Assembly (NCBI GenBank): GCA_001600415.1
Contig: BCJX01000002.1
Coordinates: forward strand, 908,267-972,266
Direction of reading: 5' to 3'
Length of the DNA stretch: 64,000 nucleotides
Source of the DNA: Pascua guehoae
Taxonomy: Eukaryota; Basidiomycota; Tremellomycetes; Trichosporonales; Trichosporonaceae
Part shown: positions 52,928 to 64,000 of the stretch, piece by piece
How positions within the stretch are numbered: the first letter of the stretch is position 1
Layout: every line of letters begins with the position of its first letter
Notes under the pieces: model-generated
Seen by the model: only the letters and a program-made list of their open reading frames with translations
What the model was told of the DNA's origin: nothing
Database searches by the model: none
Position numbers and translations under genes: made by a program

Positions 52928-55154
52928 ATGGACGCTGGGCCCTCTTCCTCCTCCTCGGCCGGTCCGGGACCTGCGCCGGCCCATGGCGCGTTCCCCATGC
53001 CCCAGATCCCCCAGTATCGCGGCCAGCGCGTGCCCGACCTCCCCACGTCGTCGGACGCGCTCAAGGCGCTGATTGTGAGCGCGACGACGCTGGACGATAT
53101 CAAGCGCAACCTCCTCCCCGTCCTTTGCGCCATGGAGGACGTGGGAGGCAAGCGTTCCAAGAAGGTGTCGACGTCGGACCTGCTCGCGTTGCCCGGTATC
53201 GACCTGGGCGCGACCAACGAGGACGAGATGCGTATGCGCACGCTTGGGTTCATTTATGTCTTGTGAGCATCGCCGCACAGCTGCGACGCCATGTACACAC
53301 GAGGTTGTCTTCGCCGTGTATTGGGGCAGAGTGCAGGCACTGACGACTAGGTCGGCGCGCATGGCGCGCATTTCGTTCCACAACAAGGGCGACCTTATGG
53401 ACCTCCTGGCGCAGGCCTTCCGTCTCTGCGAGGTCGGCGACGCACAGCAGATGGCCCTCGCCCCCGAGCGCGGTGAGTGACCTTCCTTTCTCACAGTAAG
53501 GGGTGGGGGAGGACAGTTTGCTGTTATCAGGTCTAGTGGACGGGCTTCTGGAGCTTGTTGGGTGTGTGCTCGGCGTCTGTGTGTGTGCTCCTCTTTGGGA
53601 CAGTGGAGTGCCTATTTGACCGAAATGTGTCCCACCCGTCCCTAACTGGAGGGCTGGTGATACGCAGTACGACACCACCTGTCACTGTCCATGGCACACC
53701 TCACCTACCTGCGCTCTATAGTGCATCTCGCTCTTGCAGGCGCGCCTGCTATTGTTCTGCCTTTCCCCCACACCACTTGGCCATCGCCGTTTCTCGCTCG
53801 CACTCGACACCAATTTGCTCTCTCTGCAGACGCTTACGCGCAGTCACCGAGTTTGCCTGGGGACTGCTTCGCCTCGCTCAAAAGGTCGACCAGGTATGCA
53901 TTTTCACCATCTGGGTGGGGGCTCACCACAGACACCAACTGCTCTCGGACCACTCCGCTTCCTCCTCCACAAGTCGGGCAACGGCATCACTTTCAATGGC
54001 GTGCACGCCGTATTCCTCGAGGTAGGCAACGCGGACTCGACAACGACTAACGTCAGGCCTGCCTCCTTACTCGCAGCATCCCTCTTGGCTACGATTCGCT
54101 CACCACATCCTACATTGACGTTCGCGAGGTAGGCAACCTGCGCGTGGTTTGCACTAACCTGCCAGGGCACCCCCTACCTTGATGTGCTCACGTTCAACCA
54201 CCACGCGGGAACGATTGCTGCAGCGGTCGGTGACTTTGCGCGTGCAACCGACCTGTTTTCGTTTGCTGCGGCTATGCCTGCTCAAGCTGCATCGGCCATC
54301 CAGATTGCGTGCGCCAAGCGCGCCATCCTATGCGAGGTGCTCAGCACTGGGCAGAAGCACCAGTTCCCCAAGGATACGTCGCGTGCAGTCTCGAGTATCC
54401 TCGAAAAGGGCGTCAGCGAGTACACAAAGCTTGCCAAGGTGTTTGCCGACGGTCACTGGGCCAAGGTCGAGGCAACGGCGCAGGCAGGCAAGGAGATGTT
54501 TGACAACGTGTGTATCAGTTGCCATTTTGCAGGTGCCGCGTACTAGCTGACACCCAAAACAGGACTGCAACTGGGGCCTCGTTGTGCAGATTATCCACTC
54601 TGTCACAAAGCATCGCATTCTCGAGCTTCGTAAAACGTTTTCGCGCCTTACACTTGCCGACCTTGCCGACAAGGCTGGATGTCAAGGCGACGAAGGCATT
54701 GCAAACGTGCGCTCCACGATCGAGCAAATGGTGAGTGTGATAACAATCCTGTGCGGACTGTGCTCTGATCCCTTCAGGTTGCACGCAACGAGATTCGTGC
54801 AACAGTCTCGGGAACGCCAGAGATTGTCACGTTTGTCGAGGACGATTCATCTGGCAACATGGACCGCCTGGCCCGTGCGCAAGCAAAGGCACTGTTGTCT
54901 CACCAGGACCTTGTCCGCGCGAACCGTGCCTTGGGTCTCAACCGCAAGTGGCTCGCGACGGTGAGTCGTGCTGTGGCGGTTACCTAGACCACGTGTTTAA
55001 ACGCGACTACTAACGTTTGTAGCAAGTCCGCGCTGTCGAGAGTGGCAAACGCACCGACAAGGCTGGTGCACGCGATTTCGACACAAACGACGACATTGGT
55101 GGGGCGCCACCTGTGCGCGGTGTCGGTGCCAATCTGTCCGACATGGGCTTCTAG
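52928..55154 (+). CDS. CSN3: COP9 signalosome subunit 3
   Basis: PCI-domain subunit of the COP9 signalosome, the nuclear/cytosolic complex whose CSN5 subunit removes NEDD8 from cullins. It is absent from many ascomycete yeasts but kept in basidiomycetes. About nine exons: 52928-53262, 53351-53472, then from 53829, with a 356-nt second intron. Matches to CSN3: LGPLRFLLHKSGNGI..HAVFLEACLLTRSIPL; YLDVLTFNHHAGTIAAAVGD; FARATDLFSFAAAMPAQAAS; KHQFPKDTSRAVSSILE; YTKLAKVFADGHWAKVEA; and the winged-helix start HRILELRKTFSRLTLADLAD. The C-terminus has the family-like linker (LARAQAKALLSHQDLVRANR) and ends VGANLSDMGF. The N-terminus is Ser/Gly/Pro-rich and poorly conserved, as usual. The start ATG follows a CACCACGCATAGCACC leader. 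Confidence 0.88.
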
Positions 55155-56918
55155 CACGCTTATGACCTTGTAGACGGCCTGGTCATTGAGGCTGTATCAG
55201 TTGTGAGCGGGGAGTGGTCGATTGCAAGGGCGAATTGTGAGTGGTGGCGCTTGTAATATGAGCGCACGGGCGCGTGTGAGCATGCAACGATGTTTATAGA
55301 GATCGAGAGTGGAAGGGTGGTGATGACGGGCACGAGCAGATCGCCGATCGTGAGTAGGCGGTTTGAGGAACGTGGGCTGGAATGATAGGTGTGGGGTGCA
55401 TGTGGAGGTGGCTAGATGACTGGAACGAGCAGCATGTAGGGCTGGCTCAGGGCGAGGTCCATGCTCACGGCTAGAGTCTAAGACTGGTAATAATGGAGAG
55501 TGACGTGCATGGCGTGTGTCGACGTCATTACCAGCGTCCACGGTGCTTTAACCGCCAACCTCCACCAGGTTGAGAAAATACGCCCATTGGCTTGTGGCAC
55601 GTGGCTGCAGCCTGCCTGTGCTTTACAGCTTTACACGCTTGGCATCATGTCTTTAGCCCCTGCGCCATGTGCCCAGTGCGCCCCTGATCTGATCGCCCAC
55701 CACCACTCAGCCACATACCCCCCCAACCGCCCACCCCCGCATGATTCTCTCTTGATTACCGGACATGTACCCAGCTCGCTGGGAACTTGCCGCACCCAGC
55801 ACTGTTTGTGGTGCATACCCCGAAGTCGGCAAAGGCAACTGCACCCAATGGCGACGTCGGAACGCTCATCCCCGTCGGCATCTCCGATGCCGTATGTGGG
55901 GTGTGGACGTTGCGTGCTTCTGGCCTTTTTTTTTTTTTTTTTTTTTTTTGTCTTCTCCATCTGCAAACCTTCCCCAACCACGCGCCCGAGGTCTAATCTA
56001 CAATCAGAGGCGCAGAGGGGATTGCCGCGTCCGGGTTGCCGCTGGCGGCCGCTCGGCGGTACCATCGGAGGCGGAGGTATTTTTGCCGCATGCCCCTGCC
56101 CCGGCGGCCTTGCACAAGGGTGGGCGGGGCCGGCGGGAACGCTGGAATGTGTGGATGGATGCCTGTGCGTCGTGGCCGTGTGGGTGGAGGACGCCGCGGT
56201 AGTGTGTGGGTGGTGGTGAGCGCTAGGAGCTAGGAGGTGGTGTGATTGCCCAGGGTTTTCCGAGATGATCCGAGCGGGACCCCGGCCGCGGGCAGGCAGC
56301 ACAGGTCAGCCAGGCGCGCGCCTGGCGCGTCGAGCGGAGTCAGAAAATGATGAAAAAAAATGGGCGGTGAGGAACGCGAACGCGCGATGTGATTTACCCA
56401 CCCAGTCCTACAGGATTCCGTCTTGTATCAGGCGGCTCTGTGCATCTGTCCTTTCCTTCCCTTTTTTTGCAAACACCCTGACCCCAGGTGTTCAGGGACG
56501 GGCAATCCGGGGCCACTGTATAGCCGACCAACCCCGAGCACAGACAAGACCCAGTCACAAGTCATTGCTGGCTCGACACCGCCCGNCCCCCCCCCCCCCT
56601 TGGACGGCCCCGTTTGCCCAATCAACCTATGACATACGGTGCATGGCCGCCTGGTGGCTGTCTGTTCTCTCCCACCCACCCACCCACCCACCCAGCCCAG
56701 TCGTCGGCTGCCTCGTCTCCGTCTTTGTCAACGTGCTGGCACTGCCACTCGTACTCTACCCCCCCACCCACATCAAACTCACTTTAACAACCTCTTCTTT
56801 CTCAATTGCATCTTAACTCATAGCCAAAACAGAACATTGTCTTCTGTTCGACCTCCTATTCCCTTTCCTCACTACCACTACCCCACACTCCAACACCAAC
56901 ACCACCACCACCACCACC
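55155..56918. other. Intergenic region, low-complexity, with one ambiguous base
   Basis: No gene supported. It holds a T run of about 24 at 55926-55949, a C run with an N at about 56586, a CCCACC microsatellite at about 56670-56695, and a CACCACCACC leader before 56919. Confidence 0.5.
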
Positions 56919-59007
56919 ATGCCTCAGGCCCCCGTCGACGTCCCCAAGTACTTTGACAAGCCCCTTCCCTACCTCCAGGAGAAGTACCCCCCGGGAACGG
57001 GTGGCACTGGCCCCCGCGCCGACTGGGAGGGCAACCTCAAGGGTGTCGAGGTGATTGACGACTTCAACTCCAAGGTCAAGGAATGTGAGTAGCAAATGCG
57101 TCGAGCGAAAGAGGTAGCCAGTCGTGTCGTCCGCAAAGTGGGCGGAGTGTAACGGCCGACGTGGTCGGCCTCGGTCTCCGCTTTCCTCTCGACCGACCGA
57201 TCCCAAGCACCTTCCTTTGTCTTCCTCGATACTTGTGTGCTAGTGATCGCCGCCACCCATCGCCACCTGCCTTCCCCCACAGCTTGCATTGCTAACGCAG
57301 CAGACCTCAACGGCCTCCCCAAGGAGCCCGTCCGCCCCAACCCCTACGTCAAGTACCCCAAGATTGTCCAGGTCCAGAACCAGCTCCCCCAGCAGCTCCG
57401 CGACGCCTCGGACCTCCAGAAGGGTGAGTGAGAGAGAGGATGCCTGTCGGTGGCAAACGGACCAGAAGGAGGGAAGAATACGGCCGCAGCCGGGGAACCA
57501 GGGAAGGAAAAGAAAGGAAAGGAAACGAGTCGCGAGCTGGAAGCGAGCAAGGCGAAAACGGTGCCGAGAGCACCACCGCAAGGATGGTCCGACGTGGCGA
57601 CGCTGTTGCCGCGTGTTGCCGCGAGCAAGGACACCTAGTCCTTTCCCTGGCACTCGTGCCGAACGCAGCCGCCATTGCTCCCCCGTGAACGAAACCACAC
57701 GAAAACGCAGGCACGTTGCTGACCTCTAAGCGCTCACCGTTCTCCCCCTCCGCACTGTCTCGTCGATCCTCACCGCGCTCGAGGGTGGTCCTCAGGGCTA
57801 CCCGGCGCCCCAGCGTCTCGACGCTGCGGGCTACGAGTCTGACGGCGGCGAGGAGGACGAGACCCGCATCAACCTTCCCCGCGACACGTCCAAGGAGTGG
57901 CACTGGCGCTTCTCCAAGTCGCCTCTGGGTGAGTCTTTTGCAGTCTTGCATACAGCCATGGAGACAGCCATGGAGTGGCGAGGCGATGGAGAGTAGGCAT
58001 GATGGACGTGACGTGGGCCGGCGTGTTGGCGGCGAATTGCGGCTGCGGGCGCAAGGTTCCATGGCACTGGCCGGGTGGTTAGATGGCATGGTCGTATGGC
58101 ATCGACCCTCGTGGGCGTGCGCACAGACGGCTCGGCAACGGGCCCCTAATTACCACGCCCACTGTCCACCATGGAAAATACCCGACCTCGCGAGGTACCG
58201 GCACATGACCAACGTGCCCAAGCACGGTCTCTCGTGGCGCCGTGGTGTGCCTTCCATTGGCCGAGCTTGACGCGCCGCTCCGGAAACCGCCGGGCTATGC
58301 ACGCGTTCTTCAACACACGTGGGCGTATCTGACAATGCAGGCTCCGGCGAGCTCCTTCTGTTCAAGGGTGACAACACCAACGACATCAAGCTTGTTGTCC
58401 GCACCATCAACTCGTCCGCCTTTACCCCCGCCGACTGGGAGGAGTATGTCGTGACTGTGAGTTGGCCAAAGAAGTGTGTGATAGCCTTCAACTCACACCT
58501 CAGGGCCCGTACAACTACAACATCAAGTCGAAGGCGTCGTGGTACTGGTCGCGCGCGTACGGTGCCTCGAAGCGCATCGGCACCAAGTACTGGGTGCTCA
58601 CCGACTACCAGCGCTGGGTGTTTGGCAAGTTTGACGACGACCGCTCGCACGGCTGGGTCTCGCCCATCATCACCTACGACCAGACCAACCCATCGGTCCT
58701 CCAGGCCCTCTTCTACTGGGCCGAGACTGCTATTGGCGAGAAGGGTGGCTTTGACGTTGCACCCAAGGACGTCTCGGGCATGCCCGCCCTCTTCCCCCCC
58801 AACCCGGCCCGCCGTGTCTCGGTCTCGGCTCAGGGCGGCAGGATGACCCCGCGTGACCCCGGCCGTGTCAAGGCCGCCAACGAGAGCGACGTGAGTGCAC
58901 GCAAAGACACGGGAGCGGAGCGAACGTGTCATTGCGCCGTTGCATCGTCGTGTTACATGAACCATTACTGACATTTGCAGATCGAGGAGTCGGACGCCGA
59001 GGAGTAA
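56919..59007 (+). CDS. Conserved-looking hypothetical protein, six exons
   Basis: Not recognised. Exons 56919-57084, 57304-57423, 57731-57928, 58341-58456, 58504-58890 and 58981-59007 give 337 residues. Introns 1, 2 and 3 are long for this window (219, 307 and 412 nt), which fits a highly expressed gene with a CT/CA-rich promoter. Ordered segments: DVPKYFDKPLPYLQEKYPPG, WEGNLKGVEVIDDFNSKV, PYVKYPKIVQVQNQLPQQL, TALEGGPQGYPAPQRLDAAG, ELLLFKGDNTNDIKLVVRTI, YNIKSKASWYWSRAYGASKR, YWVLTDYQRWVFGKFDDDRS, VLQALFYWAETAIGEKGGFD. It is rich in aromatic residues and ends in acidic IEESDAEE. There is no signal peptide. Several Tyr/Trp-rich segments look like the folded core of a family widespread in basidiomycetes, but I cannot name it. 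Confidence 0.75.
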
Positions 59008-59930
59008 ACTGCGCCAACTAAGAGGCAGCAGTAGCCCCACGTGGCCACGGCACGACGCCGTGTGCCAATGGTAGCATGGCCGATTATACGATTGTGCCTG
59101 TGCGAGTAGCATGCGCTTGTGAATAGCTCTAGGTGGCTGGTAGATGAAATGAAAAGTGTGCAGCATACTTCTAGAACCCATAGAAGTTTGTCACGTTGTA
59201 GAGCTGGCTGATAGGTGGGTTGAGGCCGACGAATTGTTATTGACATGCTGTCCTGACTAACACAGGTATGTCTGACTGTTGCTCCTAGCCCTAGGCTCGC
59301 TCTCGCGCCGTCGACTGTGCGGTGTGATTGAACGGGAACACCGTTCCTATTGTTCGACCCTCGAGAGCGGCCAGCGGCCAAACGCCCGTAATAAAATGCA
59401 CTGACCGAGTCGTATCTTGCCAACGGGTCGAGCGGTACCGACAGTCCGCCCAGCGTTGCCAACGACCGACAAAGAGCCGAGGATGCGAGGTATCACAAAC
59501 CACCACCAGGCACGTAAACTCTTGTCACCTGAGACGAATCGGGCCATTGCTCACTTGGCGACGGCAGCCACAAGTGTCTTGGTGCGAGGCTGTCCCTGCT
59601 CGTCCGTGCTCGTGTCCATGCTCCGTGCTCTTATCCATATGCGTCCACGTTGTCCACGTTGTCCATGTCCATGCTGTCCACGCTCCCCCTGCCACCCATG
59701 CCACCCATGCCGTCCAAGATGATAATGCTGTCCATACCCGCTCACGTCTGCACCCCAGCTATCCCATCCCTGCCCTCCAGACGTGCCGCAAGCGATCTCT
59801 ATCCCTCCAACCCCCCTCCCCATCCAACATGCCCAACCTTCCCCCTCCCCCCGCCCCTCTTTTCCTCCCCCTCTAAAATACACCACCCAGACTCACACTC
59901 ACACCTACGCCCCTACACCTGCACCTGCAC
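59008..59930. other. Intergenic region with CCATG-rich minisatellite
   Basis: Convergent 3' ends. GTCCATGCTCC, GTCCACGTT and CACCCATGC repeat irregularly at about 59610-59715. No gene supported. Confidence 0.5.
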
Positions 59931-62900
59931 CTACACGCCCACGGCCCTGCGCGACCTCAGCGTCCTGCCTACATTCTCAATCGCGCGCGCGACCCACGCC
60001 CGCTCGTCCCCGCCCCCAACGAGGCCCGCGACGAGGCCGCCCGCGAGCGTATCCCCCGCGCCCGTCGTGCTCACCACCTCGTGCCCCGCAATGGCCGGCG
60101 GCGTATAGTGCGTGAGGACGAGGTGGCCGCCGACCGCGTGGTTGTGGGGCAGTTTGTGGATGACGCTGTTTTGGGGGTCCCACCGATCCTTGACGCCCCG
60201 CCTGCTCTCGCTCCCGCTGGCGTGCTCGCCCCCGCTCTCGATACGGAGATGGAGCAATCCCCGCTCGCCAGCCTTGAGCCACACGCCGCCGACGTACGGC
60301 AGCATGGCGACCATTTTGGCCGCGGTGCCGTCGGTGCGGATCCACGCGCCGCGGCGGTTGGCGAGGGCGTCGACGCCCGCGCGCCAGTTGGCGCCGAGGT
60401 CGAGGGCGTTGATAAAGCTCCATGCGTGCTCGGGGGGGTCGTCCGAGGTGAGCTCGTACAGGTGGTCGAGCTCGAGGGCGTTGGGCGCGAGGTGCGTCAG
60501 CGCGCGCGGGTGCGCGTGGAGCGCCGGCAGGAGGCGGGCGGTTTTCGCGTGCGAGGTCGGGTCGCACAGCGCGGGGATCGCGTGCGCCGCGCACGTGGAC
60601 AGGAGCGCGGTGATGGCTGGCACCGAGAGGTTGCAGTCAAAGACGACGAGGCGCGGGTGGGTTTGGGCGATGCGCGTGGAGATCTGGGGTTGGGGTCAGT
60701 GGTGGTTGGGGAGGTGGGAGGGGCAAGAAAGAAGGGAGAATGGGGAGAATACAGAGAAATGCAGGCGTGGTTCGGGGTAGGATATGGACGAGGGAAAGGG
60801 AAAGGTTGTAAGGTGAAGGTTGAAGGAGGCCGGGTGGGGATCCTCGGATGGGGGCCGGGGAGGGGGGAGGGAGGGGGTGGGAACGAGAGAGGGATGAGGA
60901 GGGATGAGGAGGGATGAGAGAGGGATGAGGAATGAGGGAGGGACGACGGGCAGTGGCCGAAGCAAGCTCGCGGAGGCCCGTTGAGAGCGGCAAGGTAGAG
61001 GAGGCTGAGAAGCAGTTGGACACCGTGATGCTCTCATATCCCTCCGTCCCCACTGCTCCTCCTTCGTCCTGTCGTTTCTCACCGCCATCTTGTCCGCCTA
61101 TTCCCTCTCTCCGCCCCTGCTTGCCTTCTCGCTCTACCCCCATGGCGACTTTCCTCGCTCCCACCCATCCTTCCTCTCCGCCTACCCCAGCCTATCTTCC
61201 CTCCCGTTCCCCTCCCCAACTCCTCACTAATCTGCACGCGTCCTTGCTCCCAACGTCCTCGTATCAGGCCCCAGCGCAGAATGGCACCACATCCACAAGC
61301 GTGGAGTAATGAAGATAGCGCGAACAAGTCGTACCCTCCCTTGAGCCACTCACCATATCGGGATCCATCGTCTCGACGATGTCCATATCCGCGACACCCG
61401 CCACGAGGTCTCCGCCCTTTTCAAGGACGAGGCTGCACGCCGCCGTCGAGCCGGGGAGGTGCACGAGGCCGTCGGTACGCAGCCCGCACGCTTCGAGCTC
61501 GTGCGTGAGGACCTGTCCGAAGGCGTCGGTGGGCGGTGAGGTGTGCTCGGGGGTGGCGGTGTTTGATGCACCAGTGCCAGTGCCGGTGCCAGTTCCCAGA
61601 GCCGAGACGAGCATGACGTCGCCTGGAGGGAGGAGGGCCTGTGTCGCCTCGGCAATGTTGCGCCCGACCCCGCCGGGGGAGAGGACGACGGCGCCCGGGG
61701 TGGTCGTGTGTGGCGCAATGGGGCCCGGGGACGTGGAGGTAATGTCGATAGCGGCCGAGCCAAAGACGAGCACTGATGGCGCGGGCAGGCTGGGGGGTGA
61801 GGCATGTTTTGCTTGGGACTGTGCAGGGGCGCTCGTGGTGGCACTACCCGCGTTACCGAGAGCAGCTAGTGGAGGCAGGCGGGCACTGGGAGATGCCGCA
61901 CTGTAGGCAGAACGCGATGCATGCAGGCGCGCCACTTCGCGCGCTACCTGGGCGCCCACATGGGCGTTGTTCTCGATCAGTTTGATGTCTGCGGTCAGTG
62001 AGTGTTATGGTCGGATGGAGCCTACTCGGCCGCAAGGTTAATGGTGCCCGCTCAATGTATCAAGTTGAGCGGCGTCTCCTGATTTTCGCTGCTTGACGGA
62101 GAGTACTGGGCTGGGGGGGAGGTCCTTCCACGCAGCCGCCATCTCTAGAATCACACCACCACCTCCTCCCTACCCTCGGCCCACCTCCTGCTCTTCACCG
62201 TTGGCTGCGCGTACTCGACTGCCTCGGAGCTCTCCTCGCAGCAGCCATCTCCCGGGTCACAGCATCACGCCCCCGCTACGCTCTGCCCACATCAACACCA
62301 CTCACTCAGCTCCAGCGCCGTGCCCGCCGTAAGCTCGCCGACGCGCTTGAGCAACCACGGCGTGACCTCCTTGCCGCGCTTGTCGACGCCGCACTCGATG
62401 CTCTCGCGCACCGCCTGCTCGACGGCGGCCTGGACCTCGTCGCCGCGCGCAGAGTACTCTGACGGGATGGGGACGGCGAGGAGTGTCGACTGGGGCGTGG
62501 GGAGCGTGAGGCCGGTGTCTGTCGTCAGCGAGAATGGCGGGAGGTATGTTGGATAAGCGGGAAGTCGTGATGGTGGTGTACAGTGCGAGCTCGGGGTCAA
62601 CAGCTGGACAAGCCGTCTTAGTGGGGAGTCTTTCAGCGACGCCTCGTTCTGCAAGCGGTATACTAGGCCCCGAGAGAAGGCTCAGCCACCGTACCCGACT
62701 GCAAGTCCACCACCGCTCCCCACGACTCCCCTAGCTCTGAGCAAACCCAAGCCCGACCCCACTCGACCAGTAGACTACCCACAAACAAGCTCGGCCGCGT
62801 CCCCAACATTGCCCACGGCCCACGGCGTCGGACACCCCGAGCTGGGCGTGTAGAATGCGGGAAACTCGGCCTTCTCGCCGTACGCGGCCACGCAGACGCC

Positions 62901-64000
62901 CTCGGTCTCGAGGACCTCGAGTGTGCGCGGAATGTCGAGGATGGACTTTGCGCCGGCGCATACTACCATCATGGGCTGGGGTCAGTCTGAGGTTGGGAGG
63001 TAGGGAGTGAGGCCTTGGGGGTCCTCTTGAGATTCAGTGTCACTCACTGTGCGGCCCAGTTCGATGAGGTCGGCTGAAATGTCCATGCCTGGTGTTAGTC
63101 GCGTCCTGGCTTGTCGTCGTTTTCGCTCCTCGTTCTGTGACCAGAGTGATCCTGGCCACCATATTGGATGCTCCGTCGCGGGCAAGCTCCCGAACGGCAA
63201 CTATCGCCCGCTCGTCTTCAAGGGTTGAGCCTGGGCTTCACCCAGCTTGTCTCATCCCCTCCCCAGTCCCTACCGGTCTGCCGTCCTCCGTCACAACTGC
63301 CGCCCACCGCCATGGTCTCTCATCTCTCCTCGACCGTGATCGTTGTCTACCTCCCCTCCCTCTCTTCCTCGGTTCTCGCCATGTCCTCTCTTCCCTTGGC
63401 TGTCATCACTTTATATCGTAGTCCTCTCTTTCGCCACGGTCTTCAGTCCGCCCTGGCCGTCTGACCCCCGGCATTCTCTCCGCGGTCCCAGTCCCACAAC
63501 CCCACTGGAACAACCCTCCTGCTTCCAACCCAGCACCATTCTCCTCCACCCCCTCATCCCCTACCCTCCATTCCTTGTGATCCACACTGTTCCGTCCCCC
63601 TCCGTCCCAAACCCAATCCACACCCACACCCACGCTCACTCACTACTCTCCGCCCCCCGATGAACACCCCCAATACCCCCCGTCACAAACGCCCCAATCC
63701 CCACACTATGCGCCACGACCATGGTGCCCGCCACCGTCGTCCCGCCCGTGCGGCGCGTGGCGAGCACGGCGGCCAAGTCGCGCCGCGACGTCTTGACGGG
63801 CGGCAGTGCGCGCGGGGTCGCGGGGTCGGCGAGGGCGGCGAGCTGGTCGCGGCCCAGTCCCACGTGGACTTTGCCGTCGAGGAGCGCAATGGTCGCGGGG
63901 ACGGCCGAGTGGGAGCGCACGATGGACTCGACCGAGAGGGCCGTGGTGAGGTTGGTCGGGTGGGGCATGCCTGGGTGTTAGTGGGGGTGGGGCGGGGTGG
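59931..64000 (-). CDS. Bifunctional pseudouridine-5'-phosphate glycosidase / pseudouridine kinase, 5' end beyond window
   Basis: Degrades pseudouridine: the PfkB-type kinase makes pseudouridine 5'-phosphate and the glycosidase (PsuG/IndA-type) releases uracil and ribose 5-phosphate. The two are separate in E. coli (psuK, psuG) and fused in fungi such as the S. pombe C1861.05 protein. Exons in the window: 63970-63644, 63088-63048, 62975-62783, 62518-62306, 61988-61354 and 60683-59931. Glycosidase part: [93 protein letters not shown]. Kinase part: [47 protein letters not shown], and the catalytic signature [17 protein letters not shown]. The last intron (61353-60684) is 670 nt with GGGATGAGGA repeats. 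Junctions at 62783/62518 are tentative. The true start lies to the right of 64000. Confidence 0.9.
60890..60945 (+). repeat. GGGATGAGGA-type tandem repeat in intron
   Basis: Four or more imperfect copies of an 11-base unit lie within the 670-nt last intron of the pseudouridine-degrading gene. Confidence 0.7.

Noticed and set aside
1..64000. CRISPR arrays, bacterial operons, riboswitches, phage or viral genes
   Set aside because: None seen; gene structure is eukaryotic throughout.

Overview
The window reads as nuclear DNA of a basidiomycete yeast, most likely a tremellomycete and possibly Trichosporonales. The genes are GC-rich and split by many short introns (about 40 to 60 nt) with GTGAGT or GTAAGT donors and CTGAC/CTAAC branch sites. 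There are intron-containing tRNAs, a COP9 signalosome subunit, a cytosolic/vacuolar alpha-mannosidase and a fungal-type fused pseudouridine-degrading enzyme. This taxonomic call is an inference from style and gene content, not from a database match.

Housekeeping genes lie in two blocks. The left block (0.7 to 19.9 kb) holds the ribosome-recycling ATPase RLI1/ABCE1, a small acidic protein, a DUF3605 (Gig1-type) protein, an MDR quinone oxidoreductase, a class-C beta-lactamase-fold serine hydrolase with one frame break, and a Ser/Pro-rich protein. tRNA-Gly(UCC) and tRNA-Arg(UCU), both with introns, lie between them. The right block (40 to 64 kb) holds a leucine-rich-repeat-like protein, the GH38 alpha-mannosidase AMS1, three unrecognised conserved-looking proteins, CSN3, and a pseudouridine kinase / pseudouridine-5'-phosphate glycosidase fusion that runs off the right edge.

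Between them, and at 7.2 to 9.4 kb, is accessory DNA: few genes, long intergenic gaps, several inverted-repeat (MITE-like) elements, relic tRNA pieces, and two divergent paralogous families that I read as GIY-YIG nuclease-fold proteins. Family A (7.3 to 9.3 kb) is a tandem pair, one copy decayed. Family B has four copies between 26.3 and 39.8 kb: B1 (minus strand, apparently intact over its mapped exons), B2 (frameshifts), B3 (four in-frame TAG codons plus a frameshift) and B4 (intact, eight exons, 621 residues, all introns phase 0). The cluster looks like a lineage-specific birth-and-death family. Its function is unknown; roles in genome defence, mobile-element biology or DNA repair are only hypotheses.

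Some breaks fall in homopolymer runs (C runs in B2, GGG in the serine hydrolase, and an N beside a C run at 56.59 kb), so part of the apparent decay may be assembly error.
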